NCBI RefSeq assembly: GCF_900109455.1
Contig: NZ_FOAG01000004.1
Location: forward strand, 62,001-126,000
Source of the DNA: Roseovarius azorensis
GTDB lineage: Bacteria > Pseudomonadota > Alphaproteobacteria > Rhodobacterales > Rhodobacteraceae
Reading direction: 5' to 3'
Length of the DNA stretch: 64,000 bases
The translations under genes were made by a program, and so were the position numbers. Shown in pieces: positions 1-9,614 of this stretch (positions within the stretch are counted from its first letter, which is position 1; the number at the start of each line of letters is the position of its first letter). Below the pieces are notes generated by a model. That model was not told the DNA's origin. It was given only the letters and a program-made list of their open reading frames with translations, and made no database searches.

Positions 1-894
1 GGCGATCCGATCGACGCGATGCTCGGACAGGAACGCACACAGGCGGATATCGAGCGGCTGCGCGTGGTGCTTGGCCTCGACCGGCCCTTCGTGGTGCAAT
101 ACTGGCGCTTTCTCGAACAGGCGGCACAGGGCAATTTCGGGCTCAGCTACCGTCAGGGCCGCCCGGTCTCCGATATCCTTATGGAACGCCTGCCCGCCAC
201 ACTGGAACTGGCCTTCGTCTCGGGACTGATGGCGCTGATCGGCGGTATCGTTCTGGGCATATTCACCGCGATCCGAAGACGTGGCATCTCCGCCAACGTT
301 ATCATGACAGCCTCGCTCATCGGAGTCTCGCTGCCTACCTTCCTGATCGGCATCATGCTGATCTATCTGTTTTCCGTCGAACTCGGCTGGCTGCCCAGCT
401 TCGGGCGGGGCGAGGTGACACGAGTCGGCGGCTGGACAACCGGCTTTCTTACCGAAAGCGGCCTCAAGGCCCTGATCCTGCCCTCCATCACCCTGGGGCT
501 CTACCAGATGACGCTGATCATGCGGCTGGTGCGTACCGAGATGCTCGAAGTGCTGCGCATGGACTATATCCGCTTCGCCCGCGCACGCGGCGTCCGCGAG
601 AAATCCATCAACTTCCGCCACGCACTCAAGAACACGCTGGTGCCGGTCATCACCATCACCGGCCTGCAACTGGGTTCGATCATCGCCTTTGCGATCATCA
701 CCGAAACGGTGTTCCAGTGGCCCGGCGTGGGGCTGCTCTTCATCAACGCGGTCCAGTTTGTCGATATCCCGGTGATGGCGGCCTATCTCATGCTGATCTC
801 GGTAATGTTCGTCGGCATCAACCTTATCGTCGACATGCTCTATTTCGCGATTGATCCGCGGCTGCGCGCCGACCGAACCACCGGGGGACACTGA
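1..894 (+). CDS. ABC transporter permease, DppB/OppB type (5' end missing)
   Basis: Inner-membrane permease of a peptide/nickel/opine-class ABC importer. The reading frame is open from the first base (GDPIDAM before the first internal Met at 19), so the true start and first membrane helix lie upstream of the window. The remaining 297 residues hold about five hydrophobic segments and the cytoplasmic coupling loop DYIRFARARGVREKSINFRHA, typical of DppB proteins. It ends in TGA one base before the next permease start, so the two are co-transcribed. The binding protein is probably upstream, so the substrate cannot be named. Confidence 0.93.
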   Translation, partial: GDPIDAMLGQERTQADIERLRVVLGLDRPFVVQYWRFLEQAAQGNFGLSYRQGRPVSDILMERLPATLELAFVSGLMALIGGIVLGIFTAIRRRGISANVIMTASLIGVSLPTFLIGIMLIYLFSVELGWLPSFGRGEVTRVGGWTTGFLTESGLKALILPSITLGLYQMTLIMRLVRTEMLEVLRMDYIRFARARGVREKSINFRHALKNTLVPVITITGLQLGSIIAFAIITETVFQWPGVGLLFINAVQFVDIPVMAAYLMLISVMFVGINLIVDMLYFAIDPRLRADRTTGGH

Positions 895-895
895 C

Positions 896-1833
<938 letters not shown>

Positions 1834-1837
<4 letters not shown>

Positions 1838-2829
1838 CTGAATCACCCGTCCTCTCCGTTCGCGATCTCGTCGTGGAAATTCCCACCCGCCACGGCATCC
1901 TGCGGCCCGTGGACGGTGTCAGCTACGATATCCATGCCGGCGAAATCCTCGGCGTGGTGGGCGAATCCGGTGCTGGCAAATCCATGACCGGCAACGCGGT
2001 AATCGGCCTGCTCGATCCGCCCGCGCGCATTGCCTCGGGCGCGGTGCTGCTCTCGGGTCAACCGATTCACGCCCTCAATGGCGAAACGCTGCGCCGCCTG
2101 CGCGGCAAGCGGATGGGCATGATCTTTCAGGATCCCCTGACCTCTCTCAACCCGCTCCTGACCATCGGCGATCAGCTGGCCGAAACAATTCTCGAACATC
2201 TCGACGTGGCACCGTCCGAGGCCCGCCGACGCGCCATAGCCGCCCTCGAAGAGGTGGGCATCCCCGCCGCCGCACAGCGCATCGGCAGCTATCCGCACGA
2301 ATTCTCCGGCGGCATGCGGCAGCGCGTGGTGATCGCCCTCGCCCTCTGCGCCGAGCCCGATCTCATCATCGCCGACGAACCGACGACAGCGCTCGACGTT
2401 TCGGTGCAGGCACAGATCATCGCGCTGCTGAAACGGCTCTGCCGGGATCGTGGCGTGGCCGTGATGCTGGTCACACATGACATGGGCGTGATCGCCGAGG
2501 CAGCGGATCGTGTGGCGGTGATGTATGCCGGGCGGCTGGCCGAGCTTGGCCCCGTGCGCGAGGTGATCACGCAGGCCCGCCACCCCTATACAGCGGGCCT
2601 TATGGCCTCCACCCCGCTCGCCAGCCAGGGCCGAATGCGCCTGCGCCAGATCCCCGGTGCCATGCCCGGCCTCGATGCCCTGCCCGCCGGTTGCGCCTTT
2701 TCCCCGCGCTGCGAATATGCGCAGGACCGTTGCAGGCAGGATCCGGGGCCCACCCTTTCGGCATGCGGCGGGCGCGCCGCCTGCTGGTTCCCTCTGGTCA
2801 CGGACACCAAACAGGAGGTCAGGGCATGA
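1834..2829 (+). CDS. ABC transporter ATP-binding protein, DppD/OppD type
   Basis: Cytoplasmic ATPase of the importer, 331 residues, starting at an ATGA overlap with the permease stop. Walker A is GESGAGKS near residue 44, the signature is SGGMRQR, Walker B is LIIADEPTTALD, and the H-loop lies in LVTHDMG. After about residue 250 comes the C-terminal oligopeptide-transporter extension, with Cys residues in GCAFSPRCEYAQDRC; this extension separates the Dpp/Opp ATPases from other ABC proteins. It should form a heterodimer with the next gene product. Confidence 0.95.
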
Positions 2830-3791
2830 GCGCGATCATCAAGGTCGATCGTCTGACGCGCATCTTCGACGTCTCCAAACCCTGGCTCAACCGCGTGATC
2901 GAACGCCTGCCCAGGGCGCTGCTGACCGCTGTGTCAGAGGTCAGCTTCGAGGTCGAGGAAAACTCGGTCTATGCTCTAGTCGGTGAAAGCGGCTCCGGCA
3001 AATCCACCATCGGCAAGATCATCGTCGGACTAGTGTCGCCCTCCGGCGGCAAGGTCGAGATCGAGGGGGTCGACCTTGCCAGCGAGAAGGATCCCGGCAG
3101 AATCGACAGCGTGCGCGCCGACATCCAGATGATCTTTCAGGATCCCTACGCCTCGCTCAATCCGCGCTGGCGCGTGCGCAACATCATCGCCGAACCGGTG
3201 GCGGCGCGCGGCGGCAATACCGAGGGTCTGGCCGAGCGCCTTCTGGAACAGGTCGGTCTGTCAGCCGCCGACGCGGGCAAATATCCGCATGAATTCTCGG
3301 GGGGTCAGCGACAACGCATCTGCATCGCCCGGGCCCTGTCGTCGGAGCCAAAGATCATCGTCTGCGACGAGCCCACATCGGCCCTCGACGTGTCGGTGCA
3401 GAGCCAGGTTCTCAACCTCATGTCCGATCTGCGCGAGGAATTCGGCTTAACCTATCTTTTCATCAGCCACGACCTGACAGTGGTGCGCCATATGGCCGAC
3501 AAGGTCGGGGTGCTCTACCTTGGCCGCCTGGTCGAAGAAGCCCCGCGCGACGCGCTCTTCGGCGATCCCAAACACCCCTATACAAGGATGTTGTTCGATG
3601 CGGCGCCGCGTATGGATGCCTTCGGGCGTGATATAGAGCCGCCCAGGGGCGAAATCCCCGACGCGATCAACCCTCCCTCAGGCTGCGCCTTTCATCCGCG
3701 CTGCCCGCTGGCGGTGGCGCGGTGCAGCCGCGAGCGCCCGGAAATGCGGCAACTCGGCCAGACGCGCGTCGCCTGCCACCTGGCAGAGTGA
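2826..3791 (+). CDS. ABC transporter ATP-binding protein, DppF/OppF type
   Basis: Second ATPase of the importer, 321 residues, beginning with MSAIIKVDRL at an ATGA overlap with the DppD-type gene. It has Walker A GESGSGKS, a Q-loop in IFQDPYASLNPRW, signature SGGQRQR, Walker B IIVCDEPTSALD and the C-terminal motif GCAFHPRCPLAVARC. The family normally works as a DppD/DppF pair. The gene ends 17 bases from the convergent TRAP permease gene; I see no obvious terminator hairpin in that gap. Confidence 0.95.
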   Translation: MSAIIKVDRLTRIFDVSKPWLNRVIERLPRALLTAVSEVSFEVEENSVYALVGESGSGKSTIGKIIVGLVSPSGGKVEIEGVDLASEKDPGRIDSVRADIQMIFQDPYASLNPRWRVRNIIAEPVAARGGNTEGLAERLLEQVGLSAADAGKYPHEFSGGQRQRICIARALSSEPKIIVCDEPTSALDVSVQSQVLNLMSDLREEFGLTYLFISHDLTVVRHMADKVGVLYLGRLVEEAPRDALFGDPKHPYTRMLFDAAPRMDAFGRDIEPPRGEIPDAINPPSGCAFHPRCPLAVARCSRERPEMRQLGQTRVACHLAE

Positions 3792-3808
3792 CGCACCGAG
3801 AGCCACCC

Positions 3809-5164
3809 CTACCCGCGCAACACCAGCGGCAGACCAAGACTCACCACCGGGAACAGGATCAGCAGCGTGACGCGGAACAGTTCCGAGAAAAAGAACGGCG
3901 CCACCCCGCGAAAGGTGGTCATCATCGGCACATCGCGCGCCAACGCCGATATGACAAACACGTTCATCCCCACCGGCGGCGTGATCAGCCCCAGTTCCAC
4001 CACCACCAGCGCCAGTATCCCGAACCATATCTTGAGATCCTCGGTGGACATGCCAAATCCCGCCCCCGCCGCCATCTGGTAATCGCCGCCATTCATCGCC
4101 ACCATCACCGGCCAGAAGAACGGCAGCACCAGCAGGATCATCGACAGCGAATCCATCAGACAGCCCAACAGGATGAGCGTCACCAGAAGCAGGATCAGCA
4201 CCGTCATCGGCGCAAGGCCGGAGTTGACGGCAAGTTCGGCGGCGACCTGCGGCACACCGGCCCGCGACATGAATATCTTGAGCAGTTCCGCCCCCAGCAG
4301 GATCAGATAGATCATGCCGCTCGTGCCAGCCGTCTCCAGCATCGCATCGCGGATATCCGCGCGGCTCAGTTGCCCGGTGACGACCCCATAGGCGAAAACC
4401 GCGAAAACCCCGATCGCGGCAGCGGGCGTGGGGTTGTAGAATCCCGCGTAGATGCCCCCGATCACGATGCCAAAGACCACGACGACCGGGATCACGCCAC
4501 GCGTGGCGGCCCAGAATTCGGCCCGGTTGGCAGCCCCCTGCGCCGGGCCTGACCCCGGCACCAGCCGCACATAGACCGCGATGGTCAGCATGAACAACGC
4601 CACCGCCAGCAGGCCGGGAATGAGGGCTGCCATGAACATGGTGACCACATTGGCCTCGACGATGATCGCATAGATCACCAGCACCACCGAGGGCGGGATC
4701 AGAATCCCCAGAACCCCGCCCGCCGCCACCGACCCGGTGGCCAGCGCCGGCGCGTAGTTGTAGCGTTTCAACTCGGGCAGCGCGACCTTGCCCATGGTCG
4801 ACGCGGTGGCCAACGACGAGCCGCTCACCGCGCCAAACCCGGCGCAGGCCGCGATCGCCGCCATCGCCGTGCCGCCCCGAAACCGCCCGACCCAGGCATT
4901 CGCGGCGCGGAACAGATCGCGCGACAGGCCCGTCTTGGTGGCCAGCGCCCCCATCAGGATGAACATTGGCACCACCGACAGGTCATAGATCGAGAATTGC
5001 CCGTATCCCAGCGTCTTGAGTTGCGACATCAGGATCGCCGGCCCGTTGATCAGCGTGGTGCCGATGCCGCCCACAAGGATCATCGCATAGGCAATCGGCA
5101 TCCGAATGGCGATCAGCGCGATCAGCAGAACCAATCCCGCCAGCCCCAGCGTCATCGGCTCCAT
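3809..5164 (-). CDS. TRAP transporter large permease, DctM type
   Basis: Twelve-or-so-helix membrane subunit of a sodium-driven TRAP importer, 451 residues. The start MEPMTLGLAGLV at 5164 overlaps the small-permease stop as TGATG, which fixes it. Family landmarks are IRMPIAYAMILVG near the N-terminus, RFRGGTAMAAIAACAGFGAVSGSS near residue 100, and LITPPVGMNVFVI close to the end. It is the last gene of a minus-strand operon pcaC, pobA, dctP, dctQ, dctM, so its cargo is probably an aromatic carboxylate such as 4-hydroxybenzoate. That is an inference from gene order only. Confidence 0.94.
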   Translation of the reverse strand: MEPMTLGLAGLVLLIALIAIRMPIAYAMILVGGIGTTLINGPAILMSQLKTLGYGQFSIYDLSVVPMFILMGALATKTGLSRDLFRAANAWVGRFRGGTAMAAIAACAGFGAVSGSSLATASTMGKVALPELKRYNYAPALATGSVAAGGVLGILIPPSVVLVIYAIIVEANVVTMFMAALIPGLLAVALFMLTIAVYVRLVPGSGPAQGAANRAEFWAATRGVIPVVVVFGIVIGGIYAGFYNPTPAAAIGVFAVFAYGVVTGQLSRADIRDAMLETAGTSGMIYLILLGAELLKIFMSRAGVPQVAAELAVNSGLAPMTVLILLLVTLILLGCLMDSLSMILLVLPFFWPVMVAMNGGDYQMAAGAGFGMSTEDLKIWFGILALVVVELGLITPPVGMNVFVISALARDVPMMTTFRGVAPFFFSELFRVTLLILFPVVSLGLPLVLRG

Positions 5165-5631
5165 CAGGTTCGCCCCCGGATATCTTCGATCAGGGTGATC
5201 GCCGCCGCCAGCACCAGCAGCGCCAGCGAGATCACGATCGGCACATAGGCCCACCAGATCGGCAGTTGCAGGATGGTGCTGGCCAGCTGATACGCCCTCT
5301 GATCCAGCAGCCCCAGCCACATCCGCCACATGAGCAGCGCCGCCACCGCGAACGCCACGACCGAGGCCAGCATGTCCAGCCGCCGACGACCGCGCCCGGA
5401 CAGGCCCATGGTAAAGATGTCAGCGGTCACATTATGCCGGTAAAGCTGGCAATAGGGCAGGAACATGAACACGGCCGCCGCCACCAGCATCTGCGTCAGA
5501 TCGAAATCGCCGGTAAAGGGCAGGCCGATCAGCCCGCCCAGAACGGTCCAGACATTGACCAGTACCAGCACCGACAGCAGCCCGCCGCCCAGAAGCGCCC
5601 ACCACAGGATGAGACCTCTCAGAAAACCCAT
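5164..5631 (-). CDS. TRAP transporter small permease, DctQ type
   Basis: Four-helix DctQ-type subunit, 155 residues, usual length for the family. Hydrophobic segments lie near residues 10-30, 45-65, 85-105 and 125-148, with YCQLYRHNVTADIF between helices 2 and 3, a region well kept among DctQ proteins. It pairs with the large permease in the membrane. Its stop overlaps the large-permease start by one base, and it begins 30 bases after the binding-protein stop. Confidence 0.9.
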   Translation of the reverse strand: MGFLRGLILWWALLGGGLLSVLVLVNVWTVLGGLIGLPFTGDFDLTQMLVAAAVFMFLPYCQLYRHNVTADIFTMGLSGRGRRRLDMLASVVAFAVAALLMWRMWLGLLDQRAYQLASTILQLPIWWAYVPIVISLALLVLAAAITLIEDIRGRT

Positions 5632-5661
5632 CAGCTGCGTCCTTCCGGCCCGTTACCAGGC

Positions 5662-6690
5662 CTATTGCGCGTGTCTGGCGATGGCCGCCCGCGCGGCCTC
5701 GACCAGCCCCGCCCCGTCGATGCCCTTGGCGCTGACCTCCTCGATCCAGCGATCCACGACACCCGTCGTGGCCTCCAGCATCACGGCGGTCTCGGCCTCG
5801 GTCAGCACCACATGGGTGTTGCCCGCCTCGACCGCCATGTTGATGCCGAACTCATCCGTGCCGCGCCACAATTCGCCCACCTCGCGCAGCCAATCCTCGT
5901 TCGACGCCTCGCGGAACGCCGCCTGCACGGTCTCGGGCAGGCTGTCCCATGTGGCCTTGGTCATCGACACCTGAAACACCGACGTGCCCATCCGCTCCTT
6001 GGCGGCACCCTCGATCTGAAAATCGGTCTGCTCCTGCAGCCGCAGCGGCGGAATGATCTCCCACGGGATCAGTGCGCCGTCGATCACACCCTTGGCCAGC
6101 GCCTGCGGCAGGTCCGGCACCGGCATGGCCACCGGCGTGGCCCCCAGCGCCTCGATCACCCAGGCCCCGGTGCGTGACGGGGTGCGCAGCCTCAGCCCGG
6201 CCAGATCGGCGGGCGCGCGCACCTCCTTGTCCACCATCTGGAATCCGTTGCCTGCATGCACATGCAGGAACATCACCTCAAGCCCTTCATACTCCTGCGC
6301 CAGTTCGGCTTCGAACATCTCGCGCATCGCAAGGTTGGTGGCAACCGGATCATTGACATAGACGTTTGCCAGCTCGAAAACCTCGCTGCGCGGGAACAGG
6401 CCCGAGGTATAACCGTTCAGCGTCCAGACCAGATCGACCACCCCGTCGCGCGCCTGCTGCACCAATTCGGGCGGGCGCCCGCCCAGCGTCATCGCCGGAT
6501 AGACCTCGATATCCACCGCCCCGCCGGACAACTCCTCAACCCGCTCGGCCCAGGGCACCAGCATCTTGCTGTGCGCCGGAGCGCGCTCGCTCAGGAAATG
6601 GTGCAGCTTGAGCTTGTAATCCTGCGCCCCCGCTGGCAGGGCCAGAACGATCCCCAGCGCCGCGGTACTCATGATGTTCAACAGTTTCAT
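5662..6690 (-). CDS. TRAP transporter substrate-binding protein, DctP type
   Basis: Periplasmic solute-binding protein of the TRAP system, 342 residues. It opens with a cleavable signal peptide (MKLLNIMSTAALGIVLALPAGA, cut before QDYK). The mature protein carries family landmarks: LKLHHFLSERAPAHSKMLVPWAERVEELSG near the start, the FPAMTLGGRPPELVQQ-like strand, and LRLRTPSRTGAWVIEALGATPVAMPVPDLPQALAKGVIDGA, which includes the Arg that clamps carboxylate ligands. The start lies 35 bases downstream of the pobA stop, so it is most likely co-transcribed with pobA. The ligand is unproven. Confidence 0.93.
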   Translation of the reverse strand: MKLLNIMSTAALGIVLALPAGAQDYKLKLHHFLSERAPAHSKMLVPWAERVEELSGGAVDIEVYPAMTLGGRPPELVQQARDGVVDLVWTLNGYTSGLFPRSEVFELANVYVNDPVATNLAMREMFEAELAQEYEGLEVMFLHVHAGNGFQMVDKEVRAPADLAGLRLRTPSRTGAWVIEALGATPVAMPVPDLPQALAKGVIDGALIPWEIIPPLRLQEQTDFQIEGAAKERMGTSVFQVSMTKATWDSLPETVQAAFREASNEDWLREVGELWRGTDEFGINMAVEAGNTHVVLTEAETAVMLEATTGVVDRWIEEVSAKGIDGAGLVEAARAAIARHAQ

Positions 6691-6725
6691 GTCTTCCTCC
6701 CTGACATTTTGATGATTGGCCCCGT

Positions 6726-7898
6726 TCAGTAAGTCAGCCCGACATAGTTCTCCGCAAAACTCTTCTGCGCGGCCTCCGAATGGGCCAGATACTCGAACTC
6801 GGCCTGTTGCATCCGCCGCTCGAACGCCCCAAGCCCCGGAAAATCATGCAGCATCGAGGTCAGCGACCACGAAAACCGCTCGGCCTTCCAGACCCGCGCC
6901 AGCGCCGTGCCGGAATAGCCGTCAATGCCCGCAGACCTGCCGTGATTGAACCACAGGTCAAGCGCCCTGTGCAGATAATGCACATCGCCCACCGCCAGAT
7001 TGAGCCCCTTGGCCCCGGTCGGCGGCACGATATGCGCCGCATCGCCCGCCAGGAACAGCGCGCCATGACGCATCGGCTCGCAGACGAACGACCGCAGCGG
7101 CGCGATCGACATCTCCAGCACCTCGCCCTCGGTGACCAGCCGGGCCGCCACATCACCAGGGATCCGCTTGCAAAGCTCGTCCCAGAACCGCGTGGTCGGC
7201 CAATCCTCCAGCCGGTCAACCAGGGGTACCTGCACATAATAGCGGCTCAGGCTTGCCGAGCGCATCGAACACAGCGCGAAACCCCGCTGATGCGCGGCAT
7301 AGATCAGCTCGGGTGCCGCAGGCGGGGTGCGCGACAACAGGCCCAGCCAGCCGAACGGATATTCGCGAACATACTCCTGCCGTACCGCATCCGGAATCGC
7401 CCGGCGCGCCGGTCCGTGGAACCCGTCACAACCCGCGACAAACCGCGCCTCCAGACGGTGCTCTACACCGTCCCTGGCATAAACCACCACCGGTGCATCG
7501 CTCTGCCCCTCCTCGATGCGCAGCACCTCGGCCCCGTGGATCACCTGACCGCCGCGCGCGTCGCGGGCGGCATAGAGATCGCGCGTCACCTCGGTCTGAC
7601 CATAGACCGTGACCGACCGACCGGTCAGCCCCGCCAGATCAATCCGCACCCGCGCGTCGTGCCAACTCAGCTCGACGCCCTCATGCCTCTGCCCTTCGGC
7701 ATGCAACCTCTCTGCCACGCCCGCCTCTTCCAGAACGCCGACTGCCCCCGCCTCCAGCACCCCGGCCCTGATCCGGCCCAGCACGTAATCGCGGCTCTGC
7801 CGTTCCAGCACCACGCTGTCGATGCCGCTCAGATCCAGCAACTGCGACAACAGCAGACCCGCCGGACCGCCGCCGATGATCGCCACCTGCGTTCTCAT
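6726..7898 (-). CDS. pobA: 4-hydroxybenzoate 3-monooxygenase
   Basis: FAD-dependent aromatic hydroxylase that converts 4-hydroxybenzoate to protocatechuate with NAD(P)H and oxygen. At 390 residues it matches the usual PobA length. The start MRTQVAIIGGGPAGLL at 7898 gives a proper N-terminal FAD fold; longer in-frame starts add non-conserved sequence. Landmarks are GGGPAGLL (residues 9-16), RQSRDYVLGRIRAGVLEAG, the DG motif in AGCDGFHGPARR, and LAGDAAHIVPPTGAKGLNLA for FAD ribityl binding. It lies between pcaC upstream and a TRAP transporter downstream. The product feeds straight into PcaHG, encoded divergently nearby. Confidence 0.96.
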   Translation of the reverse strand: MRTQVAIIGGGPAGLLLSQLLDLSGIDSVVLERQSRDYVLGRIRAGVLEAGAVGVLEEAGVAERLHAEGQRHEGVELSWHDARVRIDLAGLTGRSVTVYGQTEVTRDLYAARDARGGQVIHGAEVLRIEEGQSDAPVVVYARDGVEHRLEARFVAGCDGFHGPARRAIPDAVRQEYVREYPFGWLGLLSRTPPAAPELIYAAHQRGFALCSMRSASLSRYYVQVPLVDRLEDWPTTRFWDELCKRIPGDVAARLVTEGEVLEMSIAPLRSFVCEPMRHGALFLAGDAAHIVPPTGAKGLNLAVGDVHYLHRALDLWFNHGRSAGIDGYSGTALARVWKAERFSWSLTSMLHDFPGLGAFERRMQQAEFEYLAHSEAAQKSFAENYVGLTY

Positions 7899-7935
7899 CT
7901 CCGTCGCTCCTGCATGCACGGTCCGCGCATCCCGG

Positions 7936-8316
7936 TCACGCCTCAGCGTCCATTTCCGCGAACACCGCCCTGGCGATCTTGAGCGCATGATTGGCGCGCG
8001 GCACACCGGCATAGATCGCCACATGCTGCAACGCTTCCGCCACGTCGGTCCGGCTTGCGCCGGTGCGGGCGGTGGCGCGGATATGCATCGGCAGTTCGTC
8101 GAAATTCCCCAGCGCGGCCAACAGCGCGATGGTCAGCATTGAACGCTCGCGATCCGCGATCGCATCCGACGACCAGACCCGCCCCCAGGCCGCCTCGGTG
8201 ATCAGCGTCTGAAACGCCCGGTCCAGCGCGTCGGTCTCGCGGGCCGCCCGGTCCACATGCTCATCCCCCAGAATCCGTCTCCGGGTCTGCATGCCCCGGT
8301 CATGGATGTCCGTCAT
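7936..8316 (-). CDS. pcaC: 4-carboxymuconolactone decarboxylase
   Basis: Small cytoplasmic enzyme of the protocatechuate branch of the beta-ketoadipate pathway; it decarboxylates gamma-carboxymuconolactone to the enol-lactone. The 126 residues starting at MTDIHDRGMQTRR match the single-domain PcaC length and the CMD/AhpD-like fold: RRRILGDEHVDRA near the N-terminus, SSDAIADRERSMLTIALLAALG, and YAGVPRANHALKIA with the conserved His. It is first in the minus-strand operon, ahead of pobA, and a PcaQ-type site lies about 150 bases upstream. Confidence 0.94.
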   Translation of the reverse strand: MTDIHDRGMQTRRRILGDEHVDRAARETDALDRAFQTLITEAAWGRVWSSDAIADRERSMLTIALLAALGNFDELPMHIRATARTGASRTDVAEALQHVAIYAGVPRANHALKIARAVFAEMDAEA

Positions 8317-8462
8317 CCTCGCCTCCGAAATCAAACTGTGCAGCGGTGGCAAATACCCCAGCTCCCTGTCCCATTTCTTCTATCGTGTTACGCATGCAAG
8401 TCCCCACGCCTTAGTCTGGCATAACTCCATCATCTCTAATAATAGAAATCGTGACATAACTC

Positions 8463-8478
8463 ATAACCAATTGGCTAT
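8463..8478. promoter_or_regulatory. Candidate PcaQ operator upstream of pcaC-pobA
   Basis: The bases ATAACC-AATT-GGCTAT form an imperfect dyad that fits the LysR-type box I recall for PcaQ of rhizobia (ATAACC, four bases, GGTTAA). It sits in the 230-base gap between the pcaQ stop and the pcaC start, about 147 bases upstream of pcaC, where a LysR activator would act on the pcaC-pobA-TRAP transcript. The assignment rests on motif similarity only. Confidence 0.55.
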
Positions 8479-8546
8479 ATAAAGCCACATCATCTTGCGC
8501 CATATCGACCCTTTCCTTTGATCTGCGTAGCAGCGCAGGGCGACGG

Positions 8547-9494
8547 TCATTGGTCGAGCGTTTCATTGACCACGCCGCCGTGGTCGCGCATCCGCACCAC
8601 CCGGCGCAGGTGTTCGATGAAACTGGTCCGCTCGATGCTGATCGTCGCCGCCTCGGGCAGGCTGATACCGACCGGCCCCGCCAGCAGCGCCGAGCCAAGC
8701 GTCAGCGACGCCAATGTGCCGCGCGCCAGTTCCTCGGCCACCACCCCGCGCGAGATGAACCACAGCATGTCTGAATGCTGCACCACACGTCGACCAAAGG
8801 GCAGCGAAACCGTCTCGAACGCGCCTCGCCGTCCGACAAGGCCAAGGCTCGACAGATAACGCTCGACCGTGAGCGCGATGACCGCGCCCCTTGGCGGCAG
8901 GATCAGGTCATAGGTGTCGATCTCCGCCGTCGGGTCGGGCACGGACAACAGCGGATGACCGGGCCGGACAACCAGCACCACATCCTCGGAATAAAGCTGT
9001 TCAAAGCTCAGACCAGCCAGATCGGTGGCCTCGGGCATCCGCCCCACGACCAGATCAAGACGCCCCTCGCGCAACTGATTGTAAAGCAGCCAGTTCGGCC
9101 CCGAGAGCACATGCAGCTGCGCCGCCGGATTGTCCTGCCGAAAACCAAGAGCGGCCAGCGGCACCAGATCGGTGGCGGCGGTCGGCAGCGCGCCCACGGA
9201 AATCCGCGCCGCAGCGCGTGCACTGCCCTGCACCCGGTCGCGGGCGCGCATCAACTCCAGCAACGAGGCCGAGGCGTGATTCTGAAAGATTCGCCCATGT
9301 GCATTCAGCCGCAGCCCGCGCCCCACCCGGTCAAACAGCCGCGCGCCCAGCATATCCTCCAACTCCTTGAGCGCACGCGATACCGCGGGCTGCGTGATGT
9401 TCAGCCGCTCGGCAGCCGCCGAAACGCTCTCGGCGCGCGCAATCTCCAGAAAGCAGCGCAGATGCCGCAGACGTATGCCGGTTTCCCAATTCAT
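8547..9494 (-). CDS. pcaQ: LysR-family regulator of the pca genes, PcaQ type
   Basis: DNA-binding activator, 315 residues. The N-terminal winged helix-turn-helix (residues about 8-70) reads RHLRCFLEIARAESVSAAAERLNITQPAVSRALKELEDMLGARLFDR, and the rest is the LysR effector domain. In the PcaQ family the ligand is beta-carboxymuconate. It is placed between pcaC-pobA (same strand, downstream) and pcaHG (divergent), and a PcaQ-like box lies nearby, so control of both arms is likely. The AT-rich gap to pcaH (9495-9614) probably carries its own operator. The family is certain; the PcaQ name rests on context and the box. Confidence 0.85.
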   Translation of the reverse strand: MNWETGIRLRHLRCFLEIARAESVSAAAERLNITQPAVSRALKELEDMLGARLFDRVGRGLRLNAHGRIFQNHASASLLELMRARDRVQGSARAAARISVGALPTAATDLVPLAALGFRQDNPAAQLHVLSGPNWLLYNQLREGRLDLVVGRMPEATDLAGLSFEQLYSEDVVLVVRPGHPLLSVPDPTAEIDTYDLILPPRGAVIALTVERYLSSLGLVGRRGAFETVSLPFGRRVVQHSDMLWFISRGVVAEELARGTLASLTLGSALLAGPVGISLPEAATISIERTSFIEHLRRVVRMRDHGGVVNETLDQ

Positions 9495-9614
9495 AATCTT
9501 AATGTAATTAAAATATCAAAAATAGAAATTTAAATAATCTATTTCTTATGTTTTTATTCACGCAGAGGACATCGCCATCGCCTTCATGCTATGCGCGAGA
9601 CTGGGAGGACCACC
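9495..9614. promoter_or_regulatory. Divergent promoter region pcaQ / pcaHG
   Basis: A sharply AT-rich 120-base stretch between two divergent genes. It holds an interrupted dyad ATAGA-11 bases-TCTAT (about 9524-9544), the place where a LysR protein would be expected to bind for autoregulation and activation of pcaH. AATAGAAAT inside it recurs upstream of pcaC near 8440. A good ribosome site, GGGAGG at 9603-9608, precedes pcaH. Confidence 0.5.

Noticed and set aside
6780-7982. Open frame on the plus strand over pobA
   Set aside because: Antisense shadow of a clearly conserved monooxygenase gene; low-complexity translation.
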